A program made the translations under genes and the position numbers. From Bacillus sp. EB106-08-02-XG196 (GTDB taxonomy: Bacteria > Bacillota > Bacilli > Bacillales > Cytobacillaceae): DNA of 64,000 nt. The notes beneath the pieces are model-generated. The model saw nothing but the letters and a program-made list of their open reading frames with translations. It did no database searches and was not told the DNA's origin. The DNA is taken from NCBI RefSeq assembly GCF_013396335.1, contig NZ_JABWSY010000001.1, forward strand, positions 447,869 to 511,868. The letters are read 5' to 3'. Position 1 is the first letter of the stretch. Each line of letters opens with the position of its first letter. Shown here in pieces: positions 53,627 to 62,015 of this stretch.

Positions 53627-55021
53627 TTATGATGATAACAGCACTGAATTTATCTGAACTCGAACTTCGTCTATTGCCTCAAGTGCTTCTTTTAAACATT
53701 CATTTGAAAAAGCAGTAACAAGACCAATTGCTTCTTTTCGTTTACCGGTCTTATTTAGAAGAGCTGCTTCCTCCTCGATATCACGGATTAACGTAACCCA
53801 TTTTTGTTCTAAAGGATCAAATACTTTTCTAGCAATTTCCTTATTCTTACTAAATAAAGTTCCATTTTCATTGCCTTTTAATTCATCAAGCAGAACACGG
53901 AATTTCCACCAGTAGGAATCCTCTGTTGATTGATCATGAGCTGATATTGTCGGATTGACTTTCTTGACTCGAACTGTTCCGGCATTCGAGAGTAATTCTG
54001 GAAAATCCTGTTCACACAAAAAAATCGGCAGATATAGACCTGTACACGGAGTTGCTGGTGACCACCAAATCAACGGTAAATGCCACTCATCCTTTGGAAG
54101 CTCAAATATCGTTGAAGAAGCCGTGATTCCCCATGTGAAATTAGCTGGAGATGAATGCATACAAATGGTTTGAAAATCAGGTAGAGCTGCATTAAAAAAT
54201 GGTCCCTCTAGAAAGGTATCTTCATAATGATCGCGTAAAATACACTTTATCCAATTCACATCAACCTGACCACTTTTCTCCGAAAGTAATTGCTTGGTAC
54301 GCTGAACTCGAATATGGGAAACCTGCAGTGCATTTGTGAAATCGGTATATGCATAGGCCGCATCAAAATTTCCATCACCTTCAATCCAACCAGCATTAAC
54401 TGCTTTTTCAAGAAAGTGCTCACTACACAAATCCCAGTCCTGACGAATACTCATTTCATTTGAAATTGAGTGAAAATTGTCTTGAATTCTCCTTGCAGCC
54501 CACTGATGGTCGATGGTTTCTAAAACCCAAGCTTCATTTGAATCTGCGATAAGGAAAGAATTATTGTAAGGCTTCTCTTCTCCCACAACAGCAGTTCCCC
54601 ATTGACCGTATTCCTCCACTAATTTAGTGATAACTTCTAAAGCACCCTTCGCCGTTTTCCCTCTTTCCAGACCAAGTCGGACAAGCTCCATTCCTAGAAT
54701 CCCTTTTTGTTTATCTGGATTGGCAGCACTATCTTTTAAATCCTTTGTAAAAATGGCCTCATTCCCAATTGCAACACCGTATTCATTCATACCCTGCTCA
54801 TAGCCCCAACACCAAAAAGGGGAGGAACCGATGGTTAAATAAGTTTCCTCGAATTGTGGGATTTCAACATATGCTAATGGTACGATATCAGGATTTTTAT
54901 AGGATTTACGCTGATTATATACAAGCGGCTGACTTTCATTTGCTGGCCGATCACTGTTCTTCGCAACCAGCATGCTAGCTGAACGTGTATAATTTGGCAG
55001 CACAACTAAGTTATCGCACAT
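53627..55021 (-). CDS. C69 family dipeptidase/secernin-like Ntn hydrolase
   Basis: 464 residues. The ATG at 55021 (GGAGGGG 6 nt upstream) puts Cys at position 2 (MCDNLVVLP), the N-terminal nucleophile of the C69/secernin family, followed by the typical VAKNSDRPANESQ. Further: NEYGVAIGNEAIFTKD, KGILGMELVRLGLERGKTA and VLETIDHQWAARRI. It hydrolyses a peptide or amide bond in the cytoplasm. Its presence in a sugar operon is odd; it may process an amide-linked or amino-acid-bearing substrate of the same pathway, or be a passenger. Confidence 0.9.
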   Translation of the reverse strand: MCDNLVVLPNYTRSASMLVAKNSDRPANESQPLVYNQRKSYKNPDIVPLAYVEIPQFEETYLTIGSSPFWCWGYEQGMNEYGVAIGNEAIFTKDLKDSAANPDKQKGILGMELVRLGLERGKTAKGALEVITKLVEEYGQWGTAVVGEEKPYNNSFLIADSNEAWVLETIDHQWAARRIQDNFHSISNEMSIRQDWDLCSEHFLEKAVNAGWIEGDGNFDAAYAYTDFTNALQVSHIRVQRTKQLLSEKSGQVDVNWIKCILRDHYEDTFLEGPFFNAALPDFQTICMHSSPANFTWGITASSTIFELPKDEWHLPLIWWSPATPCTGLYLPIFLCEQDFPELLSNAGTVRVKKVNPTISAHDQSTEDSYWWKFRVLLDELKGNENGTLFSKNKEIARKVFDPLEQKWVTLIRDIEEEAALLNKTGKRKEAIGLVTAFSNECLKEALEAIDEVRVQINSVLLSS

Positions 55022-55085
55022 CTCTACCCCTCCAGATTTAAAAAGAAAGAGATTCCCCCAAATACTTAAGAGGGCTCTCCTCACC

Positions 55086-57716
55086 TTAAGATAATTGAAA
55101 ACTAAAGATTTCGTTTGGCTTAATGCCTTTCAAGCTTATTTCATTGTTGTTAATTTGTATCCTCTCATCCATATCAGAAAGAGGAGTTTCATTCAAATTA
55201 ACAAGAGTAATCGCTTTGAAAAAAATCTGATTAATTCCGACCTTTGCCAAGGCAATAGGTTGATTGGTTGTATTGTAAATCCGAACTAGTAAACTATCAT
55301 TATTCTCAGACTTTTTAACAGCACTTAGCGCTAATCCATTATCATTTAATGTAATGAACGTTGACTGATCCTCTAACGAAGCAGCCGCTGACTTCACATT
55401 AACCGGAAGTGTAACAAATGGAGTAGTGAATTCACTGGCTTTACGTGCTACACCAGCCTCAATTTCATTGCCAGCGTGAGCGACAATCGAATAGTTCATT
55501 TCATGCTTTCCTAGTAATAAACTATCTGGTGTTTCTACATGTAATCCTGAACGTCTTCCAGGACGGTCAACTAAATCCTGCTTACCCATATAATCGGTTC
55601 CTGCTAGAAGGGTTAGTGCAATCGTTGGCTTTTCAGCATGTAAGATCTCATATTGAGGCAGCCCTTTATTGAGAATAGCAATCCCTTTTTGTTCCTCCGA
55701 TACATCTACAAATTTCTGCTGCGGGTAAATCGGGTAATATTTCTCTTCCCAGTTTTCCTGTTCCCAGTATTCAACTTGTTCTAAATAGTTATCTCGACGG
55801 ATGGTCCCAAATTGCTGGTCAGCTATATGTGTTTTTGTTTGAAGTCCAGTATCAAATAGAGCACGAATTCGGTGGTTTTTCACAGTATTATCAATCACGG
55901 TTTGAATATCAACACGATCTTCATAACGATTAACACTTACATACGTCTCGATGGCAGAGGCTTTCGTTTCTCCTGAACGACCATTAACATCTGTATCAAC
56001 AGGGAATTCCATTTGATAAACAATCTTAACCGTCGCATAAAGAGGTCCGTTATGAACAACACTTATTTCAGGTGCTGCGTCTTTGGTAGAAATCAGGATA
56101 TCTTCACGCGGCAGTGAGAAATCATATTCATCCCCCGCATTTCCGCCTTCTTCAAAAATATTTAACCCTGTAAAAATGACACCTGATTTTTCTTTAATCG
56201 TGAGTGACCCATTGTTTTCAATGCTTACTTCCATGAATTCATTGAAAAACTTTCCATTCTGGTAAACATCCGCATACGTATTGGCAATCGGAGCTTTTTC
56301 TTTCACGTAGTACGTACTAAATCCGAAGCCGTCTACTTCTGCAGCAAATTTAATTTTCGTTGTAAAAACAAATTGATCAACATTTTTCACACCAATTTCA
56401 ATTTGTTTATCATTTAAATTCTCTTCTTTAGTTTCTAAAATCTGATAAGGTACCTCGTTGCCCTTTGAGTCAACAATGGTAAATTCATTTGATGTTAAGT
56501 GCAGCGTTGCCTCTGCGAGATTTTTTCTTTTTTGTCCGAGTGTATTAAAAACGACTAATGGAACACCCTCACTCTGGAAGTTTATTGTTCGCAGTAAGTC
56601 ATGTGTCGCTGTTTGCTGAACCGACTCGCCAATCTGCTTAGCAAATTCATATCTCATATCCATTTCTTGATGAGTTGCATCAGTACAAACATTACAAATA
56701 GAATCATGGGCATGATTTTGCATCAAATACTTCCAGCCCTTATTAATGATGTCATTGTCATAATGATTACCAAGCAGAAAGGATACAGAGTTTAACGGCT
56801 CAACGTATTTTTCATATAAATTTTGAACTTCAAAATTTTTCTTTTTCAAATCTAAACGCGTCGAGGCAATGCTTACATGAACGCGCATATTTTTGCCCTT
56901 TCTAAATTCCCCTGAAAGGTTGTCAAGATTTTCCGCCTCGCGTTCAACCTCTTTCAAATAATCATGCAAAGTACTTAGCTTTACCTCAAAATCACTTCCG
57001 TTTTCAGCATAATGGTGATTTAAGTCTGCGATGATCTCAGGAAGATCTTTGTTAGCACTTCTTTGGTCAAATCCGCACATCAATAGCATATTTGAGGATG
57101 TAACCATCTCGTTTAATTTATCAGTATTCTCATCCATGACTTCTAAATTTTGTTTAAGATTGGTTGAAAGCATTCGACCATTTCCATAGCCTAATGGCAG
57201 ATGGGTTGCCAATACCTTTGATCCGTCAGGTCCCTCCCACCAAAAATCGGTTTTTTCCGTTTCTTCATTGGTAATTCCGCGCCAAAACAAAGCATAGTTC
57301 ATACCAAAACCGCTTAATACCTGTGGGATTTGTGCCGCTTGGCCAAAAGAATCTGGCAAATATCCAATTTGCATCGAAGGACCAAACTCATCACCAATTT
57401 GTTGACCGATTAATAGATTCCGTACAAGTGATTCTCCACTCGGTATAAATTCATCAGGCTGAATATACCAAGGGCCAATAATCAAACGGCCTTCTTCTAC
57501 TAACTTGCTGATTCTGTAGTGACTTTTTGGTTTAATTTCTAAATAATCTTCTAAAACAATGGTTTGTCCATCTAGTAAAAACGAAGTATACGCTGGGGTC
57601 GTTTCTAAAAGCTCAAGTAATTCATCCATAAAGCGGATTAATTTCACACGATATTGCTGATAGGTTTGGTGCCACTCTCGATCCCAATGTGTATGGGAGA
57701 TAACATGAAATTTCAT
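55086..57716 (-). CDS. mngB: GH38 alpha-mannosidase, MngB-like
   Basis: About 876 residues. N-terminal KFHVISHTHWDREWHQTY carries the zinc ligands His and Asp of GH38; the nucleophile Asp is in GYLPDSFGQAAQIPQVL. WRGITNEETEKTDFWWEGPDGS and LMQNHAHDSICNVC match the family. MngB cleaves 6-phospho-mannosyl-glycerate to mannose-6-P and glycerate in E. coli; the neighbouring PTS, glycerate kinase and manA support the same use here, although other mannosides remain possible. The ATG at 57716 (GGAGG 8 nt upstream) is chosen. Confidence 0.9.
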   Translation of the reverse strand: MKFHVISHTHWDREWHQTYQQYRVKLIRFMDELLELLETTPAYTSFLLDGQTIVLEDYLEIKPKSHYRISKLVEEGRLIIGPWYIQPDEFIPSGESLVRNLLIGQQIGDEFGPSMQIGYLPDSFGQAAQIPQVLSGFGMNYALFWRGITNEETEKTDFWWEGPDGSKVLATHLPLGYGNGRMLSTNLKQNLEVMDENTDKLNEMVTSSNMLLMCGFDQRSANKDLPEIIADLNHHYAENGSDFEVKLSTLHDYLKEVEREAENLDNLSGEFRKGKNMRVHVSIASTRLDLKKKNFEVQNLYEKYVEPLNSVSFLLGNHYDNDIINKGWKYLMQNHAHDSICNVCTDATHQEMDMRYEFAKQIGESVQQTATHDLLRTINFQSEGVPLVVFNTLGQKRKNLAEATLHLTSNEFTIVDSKGNEVPYQILETKEENLNDKQIEIGVKNVDQFVFTTKIKFAAEVDGFGFSTYYVKEKAPIANTYADVYQNGKFFNEFMEVSIENNGSLTIKEKSGVIFTGLNIFEEGGNAGDEYDFSLPREDILISTKDAAPEISVVHNGPLYATVKIVYQMEFPVDTDVNGRSGETKASAIETYVSVNRYEDRVDIQTVIDNTVKNHRIRALFDTGLQTKTHIADQQFGTIRRDNYLEQVEYWEQENWEEKYYPIYPQQKFVDVSEEQKGIAILNKGLPQYEILHAEKPTIALTLLAGTDYMGKQDLVDRPGRRSGLHVETPDSLLLGKHEMNYSIVAHAGNEIEAGVARKASEFTTPFVTLPVNVKSAAASLEDQSTFITLNDNGLALSAVKKSENNDSLLVRIYNTTNQPIALAKVGINQIFFKAITLVNLNETPLSDMDERIQINNNEISLKGIKPNEIFSFQLS

Positions 57717-57756
57717 AATAAAAGCCTCCAGAACCAATTTTTTGATAATAAAGAGA

Positions 57757-57783
57757 ATGAGGGTCCTGTAACAGTACCCTCAT
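57757..57783 (-). terminator. Intercistronic hairpin between EIIC and mngB
   Basis: ATGAGGGT and ACCCTCAT pair around 11 nt, followed on the minus strand by TCTCTTTATT. A weak terminator or processing stem that could lower mngB expression relative to the transporter. Confidence 0.6.
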
Positions 57784-57801
57784 GGAAAATTGATTTATAG
57801 T

Positions 57802-58830
57802 TTATACAGCTTCTTGAGTGTAAGCTACTTCTTCTTCTTCTTCGATATTCTTTTTTAACAATACAGTCATTAATGCTGTTACAACAATTCCAACTGCAAA
57901 AGCAAGTAAGAACATAAATGGTTTTACGAAGAAAGGAATAATAAATACGCCGCCGCTTGGAACTGGAGCTTCGGCACCAAATAAAAGTGCTAATGCACCG
58001 CCAACTGCTGAACCCACAACAATTGATGGAATAACTTGAAGTGGAGCACCTACTGCAAACGGGATTGCACCTTCAGTAATACCTGTTGCACCCATAATCG
58101 TTGTAGGAAGTGCACTCATTCTTTCTCCCACTGTGAATTTCTTAGGAGCAAGTCTTGTTGCAAGAGCTAGTCCAATTGGCGGTGTCATAATTCCAATCCA
58201 ACATGCAGCCATTGGAGCGTAAATTCCTTCATTTAACATCCCAACACAGAAAGCAAACGCAACTTTATTAATAGGACCGCCCATATCAACTGCCATCATA
58301 GCACCAATAATTAAGCCAAGAACCAATAAGTTTCCGCCGCTCATAGATGTTAACCAGCCTTCTAAACCTTTAGAGAGAAGTGCAATTGGCTGACCAATAA
58401 TATACATTAATAAGGAAACAATTCCGACACCTAATAACGGAATGACAATAATTGGTTTTAAAGCTGCTAAATATGAGTGCATTGGTATTTTCTTTAGGAA
58501 GTTAACAATATAACCTGCAATGAAACCCGCCACAATACCGCCTAAAAATCCAGCACCAATTTCATTTGCAATTAATCCACCGACCATACCCGGGGCAATC
58601 CCTGGGCGATCTGCGATTGAGTAAGACATATAACCCGCCATTACCGGAACCATTAAGGAGAAAACAAGAACCCCAGTTTCTACCGCTTTTTTAGCAAAAC
58701 CTGATTCCTGTTCACCGCCTCCTAGTAAAAGACCCAGAGTTAGGAGTAAGCCACCGGCAACAACAAATGGCAACATATAGGAAACACCAGTCATTAAATG
58801 TGTTTTTACCTCTTCAAGGATTTTTTTCAT
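57802..58830 (-). CDS. PTS system fructose-family EIIC
   Basis: A 342-residue membrane permease with about nine helices: LMTGVSYMLPFVVAGGLLL, GYMSYSIADRPGIAPGMVGG, and PINKVAFAFCVGM, all EIIC fructose family marks, ending in a Glu-rich tail (NIEEEEEVAYTQ). It imports the substrate together with EIIB and EIIA encoded upstream. RBS AGAGGAGA. Confidence 0.93.
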   Translation of the reverse strand: MKKILEEVKTHLMTGVSYMLPFVVAGGLLLTLGLLLGGGEQESGFAKKAVETGVLVFSLMVPVMAGYMSYSIADRPGIAPGMVGGLIANEIGAGFLGGIVAGFIAGYIVNFLKKIPMHSYLAALKPIIVIPLLGVGIVSLLMYIIGQPIALLSKGLEGWLTSMSGGNLLVLGLIIGAMMAVDMGGPINKVAFAFCVGMLNEGIYAPMAACWIGIMTPPIGLALATRLAPKKFTVGERMSALPTTIMGATGITEGAIPFAVGAPLQVIPSIVVGSAVGGALALLFGAEAPVPSGGVFIIPFFVKPFMFLLAFAVGIVVTALMTVLLKKNIEEEEEVAYTQEAV

Positions 58831-58850
58831 CGTTTATATCTCCTCTTATT

Positions 58851-59159
58851 TTATTTTACAAGCTCAAGCGCTTTATTGATTAGACCTTGCGGATTTTTCA
58901 CTGCTTCCGTAACAGGAACTTTAACAGTTGGAATTTCACTAAAACGATCTGATTTTGCAATTGCTGTATCAACCGCTAAAATTAGAACTTGTGCGTTTGC
59001 AACATCTTTAGCAGAAATAGAATTTTCAATTCCCATCGCGCCTTGTTTCTCAACTTTAATTTTGTGACCCATTTTTTTCGCTGTCATTTCTAAAGCCGCT
59101 GCAGCCATATTTGTATGTGCTACTCCTGCCGGGCAAGCTGTAATTGCAATAATATTCAT
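58851..59159 (-). CDS. PTS system fructose-family EIIB
   Basis: 102 residues. MNIIAITACPAGVAHTNMAA contains the phosphorylated Cys9 within the usual TxCPxGxAHT motif. The ATG at 59159 with AGGTGGA upstream is chosen over the longer frame. It transfers phosphate from EIIA to the sugar during import. Confidence 0.93.
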   Translation of the reverse strand: MNIIAITACPAGVAHTNMAAAALEMTAKKMGHKIKVEKQGAMGIENSISAKDVANAQVLILAVDTAIAKSDRFSEIPTVKVPVTEAVKNPQGLINKALELVK

Positions 59160-59175
59160 GATAAAGTCCACCTTT

Positions 59176-59694
59176 TTAGTTAGTTTTTTGTGTAATAGAT
59201 CCATCTAATAAGTTCAATATTTGTTCTGGTTGAGCAGCGTTCATAAGCTGATCGCGAAACTCATCCTCCATTAATTTTCCAGAGAGAGCAGATAGAATCT
59301 GTAAATGCGTAGTACCGCCTTCATCTGCCGGAATGGCAAGCATGATTATAAAATTAACAGGTTTTTCATCCAATGAATTCCATTCAATTCCATTTGCTGT
59401 TTTGCCAATGATGATACTTGCTGTTTTCACGTTATCACTTTTACAGTGGGGAATGGCAAAGCCATTGCCAAATCCAGTTGAAAATTCTGATTCTCTTTCC
59501 AGTACACCCTCAATAAATGCAGACTCAGATTTAATTCTTCCTTGTTGTCCGAGTAATGAAGTTAATTGAGAAATCACTTCTGTTTGGGTAGCAGCAGTCA
59601 AGTTTAACTCAATCAATTCTTCATTAATCAATGATTTGATTTCCAACACTTCACCTTCCATCTTGTTGTATTGTGCGTAGTCGTTTTCTTTCAA
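59176..59694 (-). CDS. PTS system fructose-family EIIA
   Basis: 172 residues: a non-typical N-terminal 25 residues, then the EIIA fructose/mannitol fold with His83 in FAIPHCKSD, the phosphorylation site, and LAIPADEGGTTHLQILSAL. TTG start with AAAGGG 6 nt upstream. It is the first gene of the cluster. Confidence 0.92.
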   Translation of the reverse strand: MKENDYAQYNKMEGEVLEIKSLINEELIELNLTAATQTEVISQLTSLLGQQGRIKSESAFIEGVLERESEFSTGFGNGFAIPHCKSDNVKTASIIIGKTANGIEWNSLDEKPVNFIIMLAIPADEGGTTHLQILSALSGKLMEDEFRDQLMNAAQPEQILNLLDGSITQKTN

Positions 59695-59711
59695 TGTAAA
59701 CCCTTTCAGCA

Positions 59712-59723
59712 GATAACGTTATC
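59712..59723. promoter_or_regulatory. Palindrome GATAACGTTATC upstream of the PTS operon
   Basis: A perfect 12-bp palindrome 18 bp before the EIIA start codon, partly like a CcpA cre site (central CG with flanking A/T) but missing cre positions. It may bind CcpA or another regulator as a roadblock. Upstream are GGAATCGTTTCC-like motifs and a TATAGA box, without a clear -35. Confidence 0.45.
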
Positions 59724-59849
59724 CTTTACAACTTGAATTCTATATTCTTTCGGGGACAAATAAAAATTAATTCTTTTCCGTATCCTTTAGGAAACGATTC
59801 CAATTCCTTTAGTAGCTAGTCTTTACAAGACCCAACCTGATATATCGTT

Positions 59850-59886
59850 ATAAAAATAAAAAGGAATCCCTAATTTGGAATTCCTT
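59850..59886 (-). terminator. Rho-independent terminator of the DUF2179 gene operon
   Basis: AAGGAATTCC and GGGATTCCTT pair around a short loop, with TTTATTTTT following on the minus strand; beyond the DUF2179 gene and element m. Confidence 0.88.
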
Positions 59887-60012
59887 CACGTTCGCTTCGC
59901 TTTTTTAAGGGAGGGTACAGTCACTGCACCATCTAAATAAGATTTATGTTCCATCCAAAAAGAAAAATGACAGGAAGTGACAAAACCTCACTGTCATTTA
60001 AGAATTAACTTG

Positions 60013-60033
60013 ATGGCTATGGTGACAGGCACC
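60013..60033 (+). repeat. Dispersed palindromic element, copy m (core plus arm)
   Basis: TGGCTATGGTGACAGGCACC, the same as the right half of copy g. It lies 8 bp downstream of the DUF2179 gene stop. Confidence 0.8.
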
Positions 60034-60040
60034 AATCCCA

Positions 60041-60577
60041 TTAAACAACTCTTCTTACATGATTGGAATTTGCTCTTTTTAGTAAAAAGCCGCCATCGAA
60101 ATGTGTTGGTTCATACGAAATCATGAAGGCCTTTGGGGCAAACGAGAGAACCTGTTTTCTAAGCTTTTGCTCATTGTTTCGCTTCGTTAAAACTTTCATG
60201 GCTAACCGTTTCCCGTCTTTTCCGTCAGCCAGCCACGATGTTACCCCATACCCTTCCTCCCTAATTTTATCAGGAAGGTTAAAGTCCACAGAGTCGACGA
60301 TTACCTCCAATACTGTGTAACCTAGTGCCAAATAGGATTCAATTTTACTTCCGATATAAACCCCGAGCCCCCAGCCAACACAGTAAGCAGCAATATTGAG
60401 CGGTTTATCAAGATTATCGAGAACAATCGTCAAACCCATCAAATAAACAAATACTTCCCCCATTGATAGAAATGAAGCAAGTACCTTGAAGCCTTTAATG
60501 ACAAGAATGACACGCAGAGTAAACAATGAAACATAGACAATATTAATCCCAATAATAACAAGAATAATCGATGGCAT
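60041..60577 (-). CDS. DUF2179/DUF5698 membrane protein (UPF0316, YebE-like)
   Basis: 178 residues: three N-terminal helices (SIILVIIGINIVYVSLFTLR, FLSMGEVFVYLMGLTIVL, AAYCVGWGLGVYIGS) and a cytoplasmic DUF2179 domain (GYGVTSWLADGKDGKRLAMKV, FMISYEPTHFDGGFLLKR). A UPF0316-type protein of unknown role. Its start lies 30 bp after the M24 gene, with GGAGGCGGAGTT before the ATG, so the pair is an operon. Confidence 0.88.
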   Translation of the reverse strand: MPSIILVIIGINIVYVSLFTLRVILVIKGFKVLASFLSMGEVFVYLMGLTIVLDNLDKPLNIAAYCVGWGLGVYIGSKIESYLALGYTVLEVIVDSVDFNLPDKIREEGYGVTSWLADGKDGKRLAMKVLTKRNNEQKLRKQVLSFAPKAFMISYEPTHFDGGFLLKRANSNHVRRVV

Positions 60578-60606
60578 AACTCCGCCTCCAAAAATGGCAA
60601 TCTTCT

Positions 60607-61740
60607 TTAAAACATAAGAGAGTCAATATCTCTAGGGTATTGGGTGATGGAATAGCTTCCGTTTTTGGTTAAAATGACCGTATCGGAATGCCGGTACCCC
60701 CCTAATCCAGGAACATAAACGCCCGGTTCAATCGTATAGACCATCCCTTCTTGTAAAACCAACTCATTATCAAAACGAAGGTATGGCTCTTCGTGCTCCG
60801 ACAGTCCCAACCCATGCCCGACCCGATGGTTTACATATTCACCGTATCCAGCCTTTTTAAAAACTTCATAGGAAGCTAGATCCACTTCACTCGCTGTGAT
60901 ACCTGGCCGAATCAAATCCATCGCAACCCGCTGTGCTTCGATTGCTACCTTTAAAAGATCCTTTTGTTTTTCAGAAGGCTGGCCGACAAAAAACGTTCGC
61001 TCATTTTCAGCCCTGTAGCCATTGAACCATACCTGGCGGCTATGAATGACCACATCACCATCCGCAAATTTCCTCGTACTTGAATACAGATGCGGCATTT
61101 CACTTCTTCTTATCCCTGAACACGTCCAGTTTTCATAGCCAATTAACTCCTCTGCATAGTCCTTTGAGGCAAGCTCCAGCAATAAGCGATCGCCATAAGA
61201 GTCAAATTCTAACTCACTGATTCCAGCTCTTACATGTTTTAGGGATTCCTCAATGGCATAATCTGAAAGCTTACCGGCAATTTTGAGCCTTTCAATTTCA
61301 AACTCATCTTTAATCGCACGCATATTCACAACCTTTTCACCGATATCCACTAACTTGAATCCAAATTCCTTCAGGTACAGATACACACTTGAAGGCAGAA
61401 CTCCTGTTTCAACCCCAAGCCTCGTGCCAGAAGGGTATTTCTTTACTATTTTCGATAAATGGTCAAGATACGAAACCTCTCGATATCTCCTATCAATTTG
61501 CTCATAATAGACATATAGTTTATCGACATTGGCTTTTTCAGCAGCATGAACCTCTTCTAGTCCAGGAACAATGAGTTCCGTTTGCTCGGGACTGATCAGC
61601 GTAACAATCGGGCGAGAGTATGTGATTGCCCGAAAACCACTAAGATAATATTGATTGTCCGGCTCCCAAATCAAGCTTAACTCAATTTGTTTTTCAGACA
61701 TAAAGCTTCGAAATGTCTCAAGTCTATTTTTTATATTCAA
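60607..61740 (-). CDS. M24 family (aminopeptidase P/creatinase-like) protein
   Basis: 377 residues with an N-terminal creatinase domain (LIWEPDNQYYLSGFRAITYSR) and a C-terminal pita-bread domain (VNHRVGHGLGLSEHEEPYL, IEPGVYVPGLGGYRHSDTVILT). The two Asp metal ligands of true aminopeptidase P are changed: the first site reads HSRQVWFNGY (Ser for Asp) and the second RAENERT (Glu for Asp). It may act as a metal-free amidinohydrolase-type or otherwise altered enzyme. TTG start with AAGGAGG 8 nt upstream. Confidence 0.88.
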   Translation of the reverse strand: MNIKNRLETFRSFMSEKQIELSLIWEPDNQYYLSGFRAITYSRPIVTLISPEQTELIVPGLEEVHAAEKANVDKLYVYYEQIDRRYREVSYLDHLSKIVKKYPSGTRLGVETGVLPSSVYLYLKEFGFKLVDIGEKVVNMRAIKDEFEIERLKIAGKLSDYAIEESLKHVRAGISELEFDSYGDRLLLELASKDYAEELIGYENWTCSGIRRSEMPHLYSSTRKFADGDVVIHSRQVWFNGYRAENERTFFVGQPSEKQKDLLKVAIEAQRVAMDLIRPGITASEVDLASYEVFKKAGYGEYVNHRVGHGLGLSEHEEPYLRFDNELVLQEGMVYTIEPGVYVPGLGGYRHSDTVILTKNGSYSITQYPRDIDSLMF

Positions 61741-61762
61741 CAGTAGAACCTCCTTATTTTTA

Positions 61763-61851
61763 AGGCTCTTTTCTCAAACATTGTTGGTATTAGAAGATTG
61801 ATTGTGCCTTTTTTTCATTGGGAATCGACTTAACTTATGAGAAAAGAGCCT
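61763..61851. repeat. 14-bp inverted repeat with 61-bp spacer
   Basis: AGGCTCTTTTCTCA at 61763-61776 and TGAGAAAAGAGCCT at 61838-61851 are perfectly complementary. The unit ends 8 bp before the RBS of the M24 gene, followed by TTAAAAAT. It could be a long hairpin terminator for the upstream hydrolase gene, a leader RNA, or a small mobile element remnant. Confidence 0.6.
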
Positions 61852-62015
61852 GCACACTTAATTCTAAAGCTCAAAATAGCTTATTCCAGGTTAAAATCGG
61901 CTTTTAGATTTTAACAACACTCTTCACGAAAACAGCCTTTCCTTAAAAGCACAGAAAAGCCCCCTGAAAAAAAACCTAGAGTTTTACAGAGGACATTTTA
62001 AAACCTATCATTCTA

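Noticed and set aside
53627..55084. Longer start of the C69 gene at 55084
   Set aside because: It would bury the N-terminal Cys nucleophile; GGAGGGG lies just before the ATG at 55021.
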